The notes: a model not told the origin generated them from the letters alone. 64,000 bases of DNA from Margaritispora aquatica (GCA_007644065.1 VJWN01000003.1:1922001-1986000), one strand, 5' to 3'. Shown: positions 11,841 through 23,963, counted from the first letter of the stretch. A program made the numbers and translations.

Positions 11841-12317
11841 TTCATTGTATATTTATGGCAATTATTATACTTTAGTGAATGCTCTAATGATAAGAGCTCG
11901 TTTATACTAATGAAAATATTATTGGTGTTACTCTTCTTTATTATTCTATTCAGTTCATTTCATTGTTGTTCTATCTCAAGCTCTAAATCGTCCAACTTCG
12001 CTTTGCAGACTTCGTTCTTCGCTTCTACGAGTTCGGTCGCTTATTTTGGTCTTCCAAGGTCAAAGAAGAATAGATATATCCTCTGCAAATATCTAGATAG
12101 TTCATCGAATAGCGATTTAGTGAGAATTATAGCACCTAAACTGGTGCGAGTCTAACCCCGAGACCGATTAGATAAGGATTTGGCTTAGCTTTGCTAGTGA
12201 CGCTTTTTGACCACGAATTTCTGTTTCTTTCAAATTTCACCATTCATTGCTCGCATTTAAGAATCACACGTTTCATGGACGATTTGTTCTCCATTAAGCA
12301 TATATGCCACAACACTC
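11841..12317. other. Intergenic, AT-rich
   Basis: No intact gene. On the minus strand about 11985-12050 reads as a short heptad-like stretch (ATELVEAKNEVCKAKLDDLE) closed by stops at both ends; it may be a shred of an old coiled-coil gene or chance. A plus-strand ORF at 11910-12155 with a hydrophobic start overlaps it and has no support. Confidence 0.35.
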
Positions 12318-13735
12318 ATGATGTCTATCAACCAAATCCTGGATTCACAAAACCTCAATCTCGGGACATTAACTAAACTGTCTAGAGAGCTTCGCGATAT
12401 GGCATGGAAGGAGTGCATCCGACCACATCCATATTCAAGCCTAGAGAACAAACTCTCAATCATGCACGTTTGTAGCCAGATAAACTATGAAGTTTCAGCA
12501 ATTCTGTATGATAACAGGGTGCTGAACATGAAAGTAGAACGTGACGAATACAGACACTCTTTTAGCACTCTCCATCATATTTTCGAGACTGGTTCACGAT
12601 CAGACTACGAGAAAGTGACTGCTTATTGGATGCCAAAGTCAGGGAGTCTGAAATCACTGCCATATCAGCGATTGAAAGGAATCCAAATAATCATTCAAGC
12701 TGCGGAAGATGATAGTCCTGGACAAATTTATACGATCTAGTATCAAGTACGTAAGCTAGTCGAGGAACTTTCACATGCCAAATCTCTTCCTAAGATTGAA
12801 TTATGTTTTGAAGATGAAATGATTATGTCTTTTCAGCGTTGGCGCCCCAAAGGATCAAGATGGGTGGAAAAGGGCATTGCAAGTTGGTGTCTGGAAGGGG
12901 CCGCGAAAGTCTCCATCCCACCATACATTCGAGACGATGAATCATCGCCAGACTTTGAGTGTGTACTCCGACGTTTTCATCTCTCTGCAACGTACAGGCC
13001 GTTACCGTTTCTACAAAAGATATATTTCCCGATGAGAAGTTTGTAAATATCAAAACAGAGGTTGTTAGCAAGATGGAAAAACAAGTTCCACATGCGACGC
13101 CATTAGCTCCTGGCTACTGGAGGGACAACGCAATGAAACCTTCTCTTCAGGACATCTATTGTCAGTACGAATTTGCTTTAGATACGATACCTGGGGATGC
13201 TGCAAGAGAGCTTAGACTGCATCGTTTCATATTGTGGGGGGAATCAAAGCCGCTAGAGGAGTGGGAACGGCTTGACCATGACAATAATGCGGACCTTATT
13301 GCCAACGATTTCTACGACTTGAGAGACCGGTTCCACTGTTTCTACGTCTTGAACCCAACTCGCGCCGATATGAAAAGAATTGAGGCAGAGATTGAGTATC
13401 GCGAATATTATGAGGTAGAATACTACGACGACAATGAAGATTGGCCTTTGGATTTGAAACGCCAACATATTTCAGAAAATGGATATGTCAAGGAGGAAAA
13501 AAACAAACTCGCCTCAAGTTCTCAGTGGCTGACCTATTGGGACACGGGTATACCGATCTTAAGTGACGATTCACAGAGCCTCGATGTGCTCAAATACAAT
13601 CACCACTCAGGGACTGTTCCTTATGGACCGAGTTCGCAAAACGCAATAGTTGTGCTGGGTATTAAACTGTTTGAGAGAGTATCTTGCCAAATGAATCTAA
13701 AGGATATCTCCATGAATCTAGTTGCTTCTATGTAA
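12318..13735 (+). pseudogene. F-box-like (fungal LPREL/IW-type) gene with one stop and one frameshift
   Basis: The ORF from the ATG at 12318 begins with an F-box-like motif (LTKLSRELRDMAWKECI) and continues with IMHVCSQINYEVSAILYDN, the pattern of abundant fungal F-box/2EXR-type proteins. It is stopped by TAG at 12738-12740, yet the same frame goes on at once with natural-looking protein (YQVRKLVEELSHAKSLPKIE) to about 12985. Coding character then switches frame near 12984-12990 (a CTCTCTGC run) and continues from about 12990 to the stop at 13735. A CAG-to-TAG change and loss of one base would explain both. A 45-base intron with a poor GTCCTG donor could remove the stop and a 35-base intron could bridge the shift, but both are atypical. 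Without the lesions it would be about 470 residues. F-box proteins select targets for SCF ubiquitin ligases; target unknown. Confidence 0.6.
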
Positions 13736-13751
13736 CTATTGCTTCTAGCCA

Positions 13752-15236
13752 TCACTCCCCTTCCCACATCGCTTCAACAAGCGACATCCTGGATCCAGCT
13801 GGTCGTTTGCAACCCAGGTACTTAAACCTTGGGTCCGCGTTCTCGAACAACGCTTGCCAATCACCCTCCTCACGCTCTTTCGCGTTTGCAGCTACCATCA
13901 TACAAATATCGATGTTTCTGGCAACGTTAGCGACAAAAAACCCTCAGGATTTGTTATCATACCTTGAAGCTTTCTCTTCACATCGATATCCGGTTCCTGC
14001 CTGCGGCAGACATCCATCATTGATTAGGATCCTCGCTCCTGGCTTCAGAGCTGGGATTGCAGCTTGTAAGATCTTGACCGACTGATCATCAGCCCAGTTG
14101 TGGAAGATCCATCGATACAGGTAAACATCGGCATCTTTGATAACTTGTGGAGTGAAGAAATCGTGTTTCATGAACGAGACTTTTGACCGTCTGTGATCAG
14201 TCACGATATCTTCTGTTATATCGATATCCTGAACAACCAAATTGAGATCGGGATACGCGTCAGAAATCGCAGAGCTAGCAAATCCATTTGCCCCTCCGAC
14301 CTTTTCACGTCAGTATACATTTTCGAGAGACTTAATCACAGAACTCACATCTACAACCATCCCTTCGCCTAATTTCCCCCATTCATATCCTTCTACCAGG
14401 GAGCTTGTTTCATATCCTTCCCCAGAACTGAATAACTCCATCGCCAAACCAAAGTCTTTGATTGTCTCAGGCTTCTTCTTTATCTCCTCAAACAGAGAGG
14501 TTTCTCCAGGGTTATGGAAGCCGATTGAGATACCAGTCTCTCTGTGGCTTCCAGAGCCTGGCCATTTGTCTAGGGCTTCGCACTCATGGGCGGCTCCAAC
14601 CATGATTTTCTCAGTGAGGAGATTGACCCATGCGGCTGTTTTCTTGTCCTCAACAAGGATCTTGGACACTATTCACAGTTACAATTTGGACTAAATAGGA
14701 CAGTAAACCCCGGAACGGTCTACCGAAGTTTTCCTGGATACACAAGAAAATGTTGGGTGATAATTGCGCAAGGTTTTCTGCTGGGATTCTCTTAGGGTTG
14801 CATCAAGCAATGAACGTACTGGAATTGTGTGCAACATGATCTTTTGTTGGCTCGGTAAAAATCCCGTTTGTCATAGCATGTCGGATCAATCGTCGGAGAG
14901 CACTTACTTCACCACCGCATTTGATTGCCAGATCTGTGTATGAGATCTGTCCGACCATTGGAACATGATTGGCGATGTTCCAGTGGGAAATCGCTTTCAA
15001 GCTCAATACATTCAACCACTAAATCATTTAGTCGAAGCGTATTTTAGCATGTCACCTCATCTCACCTCCCATGCCATATCACGAATTGTCTGCACTTCGC
15101 CCACGAGTTTCCTGTTCAAGAGTGGCAACAAATCAATGATCTCAAGTCTTGCATCTTTCTCAGCTTTCGACTCTGCGATAAGGGAACCATCTAGAGCATC
15201 ACGAAGAGACTTCGCCAGATCAACAAGAGAAGACAT
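13752..15236 (-). CDS. SAM-dependent O-methyltransferase (family 2, plant/fungal COMT-like)
   Basis: Transfers a methyl group from SAM to hydroxyls of small molecules, usually secondary metabolites. Five exons: 15236-15066, 15018-14820, 14668-14349, 14300-13963 and 13917-13752; all phases agree and give 397 residues. The N-terminal dimerisation/winged-helix part has KAISHWNIANHVP, YTDLAIKCGGEVSALRRLI and HAMTNGIFTEP. The SAM-binding motif VVDVGGANGFASSAI spans the exon 3/4 joint; then LVVQDI, HDFFTPQ, the active-site region YRWIFHNWADD (catalytic His in FHNW) and ALKPGARILINDG. The end matches relatives (KYLGCKRPAGSRMSLVEA). A GTAAGT inside CGGEVSALRR looks like a donor but the reading through it is conserved, so I did not splice there. 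The gene stands head to head with a LaeA-like methyltransferase; no PKS or NRPS is in the window, so the substrate is unknown. Confidence 0.88.
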
Positions 15237-15752
15237 GGTAACAACAATTCGAATCGATAGTGAATCTCAGGCAGGATGGTGGAATGTGATCAGACCAGAT
15301 CGACGATAAATAGCGCATCATGTCAAGATATCTGTCTAAACTAGCCCATCGGGAACGATCCAGAATTGGTTCGACTCCGGATAGCAGAATACTCATCAGG
15401 ATCCATCTGGGCGCCCTATCATCAGCTATTGAAAACCTCTTCGGGACGTATTCAGAGCTACATTGGGAGGCGGTGACAGGTGTGACCGCACAAGCACACG
15501 GAGTACCAGCGAATGGGAAGAGGTGTGTGATTATTGTCTCACCAGATATCCTTGTGCAACGGATGCCAGAGATGCTGTGCCGCCTTGTGGAGGATCTCCA
15601 ACGGGATGAGCAGAGATATAAGTGATCACGCCCCAGTTCGTCGTAGATCCAGAACGCAATCTTACGGGCTTTTCCTTTCAGCTTTTGTCATATTTACTTC
15701 AAGTAAATTGATTCTTTCTTCATTAGCTTCCGCTTATTGTTGATCATTCGGT
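15237..15752. promoter_or_regulatory. Divergent intergenic region between two methyltransferase genes
   Basis: About 0.5 kb between the start codons of the O-methyltransferase (-) and the LaeA-like gene (+), so it likely holds both promoters. A 101-codon plus ORF (15320-15625) begins with ATG but has no recognisable motif. No clear TATA box. Confidence 0.4.
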
Positions 15753-17289
15753 ATGGCCTCATTATTGAAGGCTGAATCTCCAACTCCACCTCCAGGTCCT
15801 GAAAGCATTCCCCATGACCCCACGCATAACACGGATAAGGGTCCAGCAGGGGCGGGAGCTACCGAAAAGCTGCCGCTATTGGATCCAGAACCATCTGAAG
15901 AACCACCACCAACTGCACATCCACCACCAGTAGATCCGGTAGATACCGACGACTCAACACCAAACACAGACAGAAGCACCATTGAGCCAGACAGCTTCGA
16001 CGATGAGGAAGACGAAGACGAAGGTGGAGGTTCCTCGATTTATGACTCGGAAGGTGGTTACGTGACCGACGACAACATGACCAACGCCTCGCGGTCCATC
16101 TCGTCTAGTATCATGGGCCACACTTTCGAGGACGGTATTCGCTACCACAAGTTCCACGATGGGCAGTACCTCTTCCCCAATGACGAGAACGAGCAAAACC
16201 GTGATGACATGAAGCACGCCATGACCATGGCCCTCTCCAATAATCGTTTGCACTTTGCACCGCTAGGCAATGGGGAGGGGAAGGGTCTGCAGAAAGTCAT
16301 TGACTTAGGAACCGGAACCGGAATCTGGTGCATTGAGAGTAAGAATACACACTCGTCTCCACTCACGATAAAAAGGAGTACTGTATGCTAACACATGTCC
16401 GTCTTAGTGGCAGATTTATACCCTTCTGCGGAGGTGACAGGCATAGACCTTAGTCCCATTCAGCCACAATGGATCCCACCGAACTTGCGCTTCGTCGTCG
16501 ACGACATCGAAGACGAGTGGCTATATCCCCCTAATCACTTCGACTATGTGCACATGCGACACACGCTACACTCAGTCCGCAACCCAGTGAAGCTGATCGA
16601 GCGAGCATTCCGGTGAGTTTTTGCCATCCCTTGATTCGATTCGTCACATGATCAATCAAGCGATTTACATGACCGAAACTGAAACTTTTGCTCAACAGAC
16701 ACACCAGACCGGGCGGTTGGGTCGAGTTCCAAGAGCTGCAATACTCACCCTACTGCGATGATGGCACAATGGAATCGCTCCCAAAACCTTACGCCTTTCG
16801 GACCTTCCTGGAACTGGTGCGCGAAGGCGTAGCGGCGCTTGGCAGCGACCTCAACGGCGTTACCAAGCTGCGGGACAAGATGCTCGACGCGGGCTTCACC
16901 GATGTGCGAGAGGAGAGTTTGAAGTTGCCGATTGGGCCGTGGGCGAAGGACAAGAATCTGAAGATCGCGGGGCATTTTTGGAGAACTGCGATTTTGGACG
17001 GGTTGATGAATGTTGCCAAAAGGCCGTTGGAGAAAGGGTTGGGCTGGACGATGGCAGAGATTGAGGTGTTGCTTGTTGATGTCAGGCAGAGTCTGAGTTT
17101 TGGAGGTGTGCATTCTTATGTGTGAGTCTTTTTCATTTTTTTGAGTTCAGTTTTAAGTGAGAACGAAAGAGGGAGGCGAGAAAGCGTTTGTGTGTTGTTG
17201 ATTTGCACACTATATACTAATATATCACTAGACCATTCCACGCTGTGTACGGGCAAAAGCCATTCAGTTCTGCTTCAAGCGCTTCATAG
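15753..17289 (+). CDS. LaeA/UMTA-like SAM-dependent methyltransferase
   Basis: Four exons (15753-16338, 16408-16612, 16699-17121, 17232-17289) give 423 residues. The first ~115 residues are disordered and rich in Pro, Asp, Glu and Ser, typical of LaeA-like nuclear methyltransferases. YHKFHDGQYLFPNDENEQNR precedes the methyltransferase core, matching the family consensus before motif I. Motif I is KVIDLGTGTGIWCIEMA (exon 1/2 joint), then VTGIDLSPIQPQW, the NLRFVVDDIEDEW segment, FDYVHMRHTLHSVRN, and RPGGWVEFQEL. The C-terminal lid contains LRDKMLDAGFTDVREESLKL and GPWAKDKNLK. The last exon adds only 19 residues (ending in SSASSAS). LaeA and relatives influence secondary metabolism and development; this one is a family member, not shown to be the LaeA orthologue. 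Position next to a small-molecule O-methyltransferase is suggestive only. Confidence 0.85.
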
Positions 17290-18266
17290 TGCTTTTTTAA
17301 ATGATTTCTCATACCGTCGGCAGGTAGCAAACGAGTAATGAGCTCCACACGAGATTAACGAACGACAAAAGTGGCCACAAAGCGCAAGGCAAAAAAAGCG
17401 TACCCACCGGGTCGCCTTACGAATTCACGACGGGACATTCTTCAGGATAATTTCAACGACATGATACTGGTCTGAGTAAATCTGTCGCTATTAACAATCA
17501 GCGCTTATTTTATGATGAGGGAAGGGTTTCGGTTCTTTTGAATGAAGGATATTTGGAGTGGTTTAGAATCTTCGAAAATTACGACTATTTTCAATTAAGC
17601 TCTGGCAACTAGCAGCACGGGAAGAGATAAGAACTATTATGTCAAGATGAGGGTATGACAATGAGTTGGATGGATTCTGGACATGGGATCTTGAATGCAC
17701 TGGGTTCCTTGGGTTTGAGTCCGATAATGAGATACCCAGCCAACGGAGTTTTAGGAATGCGTATACCCGTCCAACCATCCACTTTTTAGAGTTGGATTGA
17801 ATTGGAGCTGGAATTTACAGGCTGGAGAAGAGAAGGAACACAAGAAGGGGTTTGAACGAACAAATACATTGGTGTGGTTGGCTGTTCTAGTGTACTGGGA
17901 TATATGGTTCTCAAACCCTCGTTTAACACGTCTTGACGATCTAGCAACCGCCTGAGATTCATTTCTAGTGACACTGTTCCGTGTGCTTTTTTTTGTTCCA
18001 TAAAAGTTGTTTTGACATGGGCATTGGCTGAGCTCATAGGAAATCTTTCAAACCGCCTCCATTAAAATATTGTCATGCTTGTGACTACATCTGCACGTGA
18101 TTGTCGGAAATACCTCGGCCTGTATTTTATGAGCAGGGGTGATTAGCTCTAAAATGGCTCATCCAATTCTCCAACATTAAAACTTCCCATCTGTCCGTCC
18201 TACCCTGAATCCCTTCAATTCTCCCATCCCCATCTCCTCACCCCTACAAACATAACATATCTCATC
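17290..18266. other. Intergenic, no gene seen
   Basis: Between the LaeA-like and malate dehydrogenase genes, both on the plus strand. Minus-strand ORFs at 17563-17778 and 17786-18037 have no motif. The last 150 bases are pyrimidine-rich with a CCAAT near 18157, fitting the malate dehydrogenase promoter. Confidence 0.45.
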
Positions 18267-19498
18267 ATGTTCGCCGCACGAAGAGCATTGGCGGGCGCTG
18301 CCCAATGTCGAGCATTCTCCGCCTCTGCCAGAGATGTAAGAATCTTCATCCCAACAAAGCCAACATGCCGAGCCACCCCCAGCTTGTCAATCTGAGGCTC
18401 AATTGCATCAATCATCTGCTAATAGCTTTCCTTTACAGATGTCAAAGGTCACAGTTCTCGGCGCAGCTGGTGGAATTGGTCAACCTCTGTCTCTTCTGTT
18501 GAAGTTGAACCCAAGAGTTACTGAGCTTGCTCTCTATGATATCCGCATGGCACCAGGTTCGCAGAATTCCATAAACACCAAGGCCTACAATATCTAATTG
18601 CATCTGCAGGTGTCGCTGCTGATGTCGCGCATATCAACACCAAGAGCACAGTCACTGGATATGACCCAACACCAGCAGGACTTGCTGCAGCTTTGAAGGG
18701 TGCCGAAATTGTCTTGATCCCAGCAGGTGTTCCCCGTAAGCCAGGAATGACCCGTGATGATCTCTTCAACACCAACGCATCCATTGTCCGCGATCTCGCA
18801 AAGGCTGCTGCAGAGTCTGCCCCAGATGCCAACATCCTCGTCATCTCCAACCCAGTTAACAGCACCGTCCCAATCGTCGCTGAGATCTTCAAGGCCCGTG
18901 GAGTTTACAACCCAAAGCGTCTTTTCGGTGTCACCACCCTCGATGTTGTCCGTGCCTCCCGATTCGTCTCTGAGATCAAGAAGACCGACCCAGTTGATGA
19001 AAACATTGTCGTTGTCGGTGGACACTCCGGCGTCACAATCGTTCCTCTCTTCTCCCAGTCCTCCCACCCAGATCTCGTCGGTGATGCCAACCTCCTGAAG
19101 CGTGTTCAATTCGGTGGTGATGAGGTTGTCCAGGCCAAGGATGGTGCCGGATCTGCTACTCTCTCCATGGCTATGGCTGGTGCTCGTTTCGCTGAGAGCT
19201 TGTTGAAGGCTGCTGCTGGTGAGACCGTCATCGAGCCAACCTTCGTCGACTCCCCATTGTACAAGGACCAAGGTGTTGAGTTCTTTGCCAGCCAAGTTAC
19301 CTTGGGCAAGGAGGGTGTTAAGGAGATCCACCCTCTCGGCAAGATCACCGAGGAGGAGCAGAAGCTTTTGGACGCATGCTTGGCTGACTTGAAGAAGGTA
19401 TGTTTGGAAAGATCGCTCATCAGTGGATTGCATGCTAACTAGATACCTAGAACATCGAGAAGGGTGTTGCTTTCGTTGCCTCAAACCCAGGAAAGTAA
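18267..19498 (+). CDS. MDH1: Malate dehydrogenase, mitochondrial, NAD-dependent
   Basis: TCA-cycle enzyme that interconverts malate and oxaloacetate in the matrix. Four exons (18267-18335, 18439-18556, 18610-19397, 19451-19498) give 340 residues, the usual length. Exon 1 encodes exactly the transit peptide ([20 protein letters not shown]), so the presequence is on its own exon. Mature part: NAD-binding [19 protein letters not shown] at about residues 27-45, acidic YDI end of the second strand, substrate Args in [40 protein letters not shown], and the active-site His in [13 protein letters not shown]. The last 16 residues come from the short fourth exon ([15 protein letters not shown]). Intron 2 uses a GTTCGC donor, weaker than the others but required by the conserved reading [10 protein letters not shown]. 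No targeting signal for peroxisomes at the C-terminus. Confidence 0.97.
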
Positions 19499-20107
19499 AT
19501 GTGATACCATGTGGGGGCTTGGCGTAGACGGATTCCGTGGTTGTATATCTCTGGGGTGGAAGGAAAGATGCCGATACATCACAGATAGATTTCGATCCTG
19601 TACCAAAACTTACTTATGACACTATTAAACTTTTCTACCATTCGCTTCAATTTGTTGTGTATACAGGTGATTTCATGGATGTCAGTTTGCCTAAGACCGA
19701 CGAGTCTTAAGCATATTAGAAGTCTAGGTAAGTGGTTCAGATTCCCGAGCTGCTGCGCTATCTAGTTGCCCAGGCTTGGAATTGATACATCTTGGGCGAG
19801 TGCATGGCATGGCATTGGAAGCGGTTTTCTCTTCTTTAAGCAAGCCCGGGGTTTCAGTTATCTGTCTTTGAGTTTTGGATGGATGAGCACCAGGAACCCA
19901 GTCGTGCCTGCCTGTCACGCAGATTCTTGACTTCTGTCCTTCTATCTGGCCTAAGTTATCGAGCAACATCGATTTCTACTCTCTCGGCTTTGTATACTCT
20001 GAACAATTCACACTTCTTCTGTTCAACACCACAGCTCCATTACATCACAACTATACTCTGCTGGGAAACATCAACCACTCAATCCATCCAATCCAATACA
20101 AGCTAGC
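19499..20107. other. Intergenic
   Basis: 3' UTR of malate dehydrogenase and promoter of the next plus-strand gene. A minus ORF at 19724-19969 has no support. Confidence 0.4.
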
Positions 20108-20840
20108 ATGCCAAAATCAACCACTTGCACTGTTCTTTTCACTATCGTCATCTACCTCGCAGCTCCATGTCTTGCTCTCCCATCCTCATCCTCCGTCACT
20201 AGCAGCAGCAGTAGTGGAAATGAGTGGGAACGCATTGGCCCTGGATTGGGTGATAGTGGTGGTGGTAAAAGCAGCAGTACGCATTTCCCCGTCTCTTGTT
20301 CTCCTTGTTGTTTATGCTTACATTAGCTTGACTGACTTACTCACTGTTTCCACGACAACAACGTACAACTCTCCTTCCTACCTCCCGCGAACGTCACGTA
20401 CACACGCACCACCTGCGTTGATGCCGCATGCGCAGCCGATCCATCACACCATTCCCATTTCTCAGGCGCAGTACCAGGCGCATCATGAGTACCGTGATCA
20501 GGATAACCAGGATTTTGGACCTGGGCGTGGACCTAAGTCTCGAGTGGTTCGGCTCGAGAAGCAGAAGCGCCATATGGGAAGTGGAACGGTGCTCGCTCTC
20601 GTTCTGGGAATTTCGTGTGGGTTTGGGGTCTTGGTGCTGATTTTGGGTGTATTGGGATGTGCGCTTTGGTGTAGAGGGTGAGTTTTTGCCTTATGTTTTG
20701 TGTCTTGGGGTTGTCATTGTTATTATTTTTATTTGGGTGTGATTGTTTGGCTTGTTTCGCTTCCGTTGTTGTTGGTTTAGCTGATGCTGTATAGGAGACA
20801 GAGGAGATTGGAGAAGAAAAAGCTGAAAGCTGCTGTTTGA
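20108..20840 (+). CDS. Probable type I single-pass membrane protein, frame not continuous
   Basis: Exon 1 from the ATG at 20108 encodes a clear signal peptide (MPKSTTCTVLFTIVIYLAAP, then CLALP) and a Ser/Gly-rich stretch, with a usable donor at 20277. A second open stretch (about 20327-20677) encodes a Pro/His/Gln-rich segment, a basic patch, and one strong TM helix (GTVLALVLGISCGFGVLVLI), then a donor at 20678. Exon 3 (20795-20840) adds a basic tail (RQRRLEKKKLKAAV). This is the layout of small fungal wall-sensor-like type I proteins. However, every GT in the end of exon 1 is in phase 1, while the only near acceptor (20326) needs phase 2, so exons 1 and 2 do not join in frame. Either a base is missing, a non-GT donor is used, or the gene is dead. 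No family recognised. Confidence 0.45.
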
Positions 20841-22440
20841 GTTTCAGTCGGTTGTGATGATGGGTATGGTCAGTAGATATTGGTGTTTTGGAGTTGGTGG
20901 GATCGGTTTGATGGTCTGATGGATTGGTCTGTGGTTTGATATTATGACCAGTGGTTATTGGGCATCCAGGAAGGGTATCTCATATCTGTATACTTTAGCC
21001 AATTGTCCCTTTCTATGTTTCTGTGGTTTGTTCCAGGTCGTTTTGGATGGGTGAGTTGAAGTAAGCAAACTACAGCTCCTTGTGCATCGCATTTCCAAGT
21101 ACACTTAATCGATGTAAAGGTGTTTGTCTAAATATGGTCTTGATTGTTATGGAATGTAATTCATAAGAAAGTTACAGTATTCCAATCAAGACTCCAGCCA
21201 AGCTCTATGTTCGAATTAACTATCATTTATATGAACCACAAGAACAATTCCTGAGAGAACATGATATGTCTTTCCATTGCCTGTCCTTCGTACCCTTTTG
21301 GCTTCTTTTGAGTATGGATGCTTGGTGGTAGCACGATAATTTTCTGATTGCACAATAACAAGCAGATTGATATCAATGGCTGAGCTAGGTAGTGAGACAC
21401 GTTGAGGTATATCCATATATCTGAAGCACATCCTCTGATATCAATGGGGTAAGGTCTTATTAGAGAGTGCTTTGAAACTGTACTAGATAGGTAAGCAAGG
21501 TATAGTAGGTAACGTAAACACAAGTAATCACCTACCCTCATAGGACCCAATTGCTACTATAAGCTACGCTCAATACCTTAGCGACTTCACGAAACACTCT
21601 CTCAGTTTCACAGACTCACCTCCATATCCAAGTGCCCAACCAACCATATATTTAAAAGTTCACTTTATGGTAATGAATCAAATCCATGAAGCCAAGTCAC
21701 AAATGAATGATGGCAATTCATTGGGAGACTGGTTTGATGATGACGCATTTATCTTTGGGTATTGAAGGTCTATATAACAACATCTCTTGTTTCGAAGGAG
21801 TTGCGAAAAAGAAAAAAACAATAAAATTTGAACATCTTTGACTTCAAGACATCTCGATCTACATCTTGATCTGTATCTTGATTGAATCCATACACTCTAC
21901 ATCGCACATCATTACTACGCATTCAACAACATAATCGCAACAGCACCACATCGCCACCAGTCCATATCCACAGTAAGTCAAACAATCTCGCATATCTCTA
22001 TACACGCGCGGAGCACAATATCTTCTTTAGATCTATGATATTGGGATTTCGCGCAACATCTGGTGGAATACTGACTTCTAGTCCACCTTCCATGAACTCC
22101 GCGCGCCCATTTGGTGACTATTTGTTAACTGGGCGAGTAGCTCTCTAGTCTTGGCGGCTAAGCGAAACTCGAAGTCTAGGTATGCAACATACAACACCTG
22201 AGGTTAATCAGTCATTCGCTTCATTTTTCGACATTGAATTTGTGATAGGAACATTTGCTAATCAATCTAGATATACAGAATTTACCTCCCTTCGTCTCGT
22301 CCGTCAATTTGAATACTTCTTTAACATTTTAACAGCCTCAACATATCAAAACATATTTTCAACTAGCTATCTTCAAGACTCAATAATACCTCCTTCATAC
22401 ACGTCTCTAACAATCTACCAACTCTTATCAATAACTCAAG
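20841..22440. other. Intergenic, 1.6 kb, no gene seen
   Basis: AT-rich DNA with only short motif-free ORFs. A pyrimidine/CA-rich 5'-UTR-like stretch precedes the gene at 22441. Confidence 0.45.
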
Positions 22441-23963
22441 ATGTCTCTCCCTATCATCGTTAACAACCTCGCACTTGTCGAAGCCAGCCGCATCCCCAAC
22501 CCCGCCCTCACCATCGCGAACCGAGTCGCAATGGAACATAACGCCAACGTCGCCGCCCTTCAACGCCCTCAGCGTGCCAACCTCGAATTCCGTCGCGCAA
22601 GCCTTCAGAGCAGGAAAACCTGGGCCACAGAGGAGTCTTCTGATGATACAATGACTAGCCGCGAGTCATATGAGGGCCAGGGCGTGTTTGAGGTCGAAGG
22701 ATATGGGACAGAAGATACGGAGGGTGAGGACGTGGATATGATTGAGGTTAAGGAGGGGGTTGGGGAGGATAGTGGGACTGCGAACTACGAAGAGTATCGT
22801 CAGCCTGACTTTGGGTATGATGGTGTTTTGCCAGAGGATGATTCTGGAGCGGAGGGCGGCGACGAGATTGATCTTGAGGACGACACTGAAGATGAGAGCC
22901 AGACTGCGTGTGAGGGTGGTTCCCTAAGCGTGGTCCAAGACCTTGCTCAAAACCAACAGCCTAGACGACAGTTTTCTGACGAAACTGTCTCCGCCGCACT
23001 CGCCAGTGTGCCCAATGGTCAAGAGGTTTTGAATTTCCAAGTACACCCACTACTTGAGCCGCCAATTAATTTTGCCGTGCCGATACTCATGGCTCCTGCG
23101 TTTCAACCTCCTCCGTTCATCCCCGCGCCATTTCACCCAACTACGCAGCCGGTCCGACTACCAGGCGTGGGTATCGATGAGATCTTCGCCTTCGCGGTGA
23201 ATCATTTCAGAGCCACTTGGGCTGAGCAGCTTGTCGTTAGCTTGGTCGATGAGCCGCGCAAGGGGACAGAGACCTTGGGTGGGATCTTGCAAGGGTATGT
23301 GGGTTGTTTTTCTTATGTCTCCCATGCTCATATCTGTCCTTTTCTTTCAACTCCATCCAAGGATACAAAACCCCACACTAACACCTCCACAGCTTTATGC
23401 GCGCCCACTTCGGCGTCAATGAATATGGCGAGCTGTATGATCTCACAGTCCTCAGGTCCGCCACGCTTAAGCACTACACCGACTGTATCGCCTCTCGCGA
23501 CGCAACGATCCAGCAGCTGGTGAACGAGCGAGCAGCCGCACTAACTCGAGAACACGCCGTGAGAGCTGAGCGCGATGCGCTAGCAGACCAGAATGCGCTG
23601 TTGAGAGAGGATGTTGCGTTGTTAGAGAACGAGGTGTTGCAGCGGAGAGAGTTTGGGAAGAGAGTTGAGGCATTCAGGAAGAGGCTGGTGGGGGAGGACA
23701 GAGAAGATGAAGATGAGAATGAGAATGAGGATGGGCCTGTGGTTGCTATTATTGTGAATGTGGATGGGGATCCGATTACGAAGATCGTGAGAGATGTTAA
23801 AGTTGAAGGTCCCGAGGGAATTGTGGTGGGTGGGAGTTCGGAGTATGGAGGTATGGGCGACATTGCTGTTGGAGAGAGTGCTGGTAGTGTGATTGCTGGA
23901 GACGGCGACGAGGTGAATCCCAGTGAAGCATTGGTGACAGGAATCAGTATATTGGAAGCATGA
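22441..23963 (+). CDS. Unknown acidic protein with C-terminal coiled coil
   Basis: Two exons, 22441-23294 and 23393-23963, join GG|C to give 474 residues. No family recognised. Order of regions: an N-terminal part with hydrophobic and Ala-rich stretches (about 1-60), an Asp/Glu/Ser-rich acidic part (about 65-160), a Pro-rich link around PAFQPPPFIPAPFHP, a small folded-looking part spanning the intron (VGIDEIFAFAVNHFRATW to FMRAHFGVNEYGELYDLTVL), then a strongly predicted coiled coil (about 310-385, with ERAAALTREHAVRAERDALA) and an acidic tail. No signal peptide or TM segment. After the stop at 23961-23963 another frame continues with a Gly-rich stretch to 24088 that looks like the real C-terminus, so the end given here may be an artefact of a one-base loss near 23942. 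Function unknown. Confidence 0.65.

Noticed and set aside
15320..15625. 101-codon plus ORF in the divergent methyltransferase promoter region
   Set aside because: True ATG but no recognisable domain, and it would sit between the two promoters; no independent support.
13752..17289. Secondary-metabolite biosynthetic cluster
   Set aside because: No PKS, NRPS, terpene cyclase or DMAT gene in the window; two methyltransferases alone are not enough.
18594..19484. 296-codon minus ORF
   Set aside because: Antisense shadow of the malate dehydrogenase exon 3.
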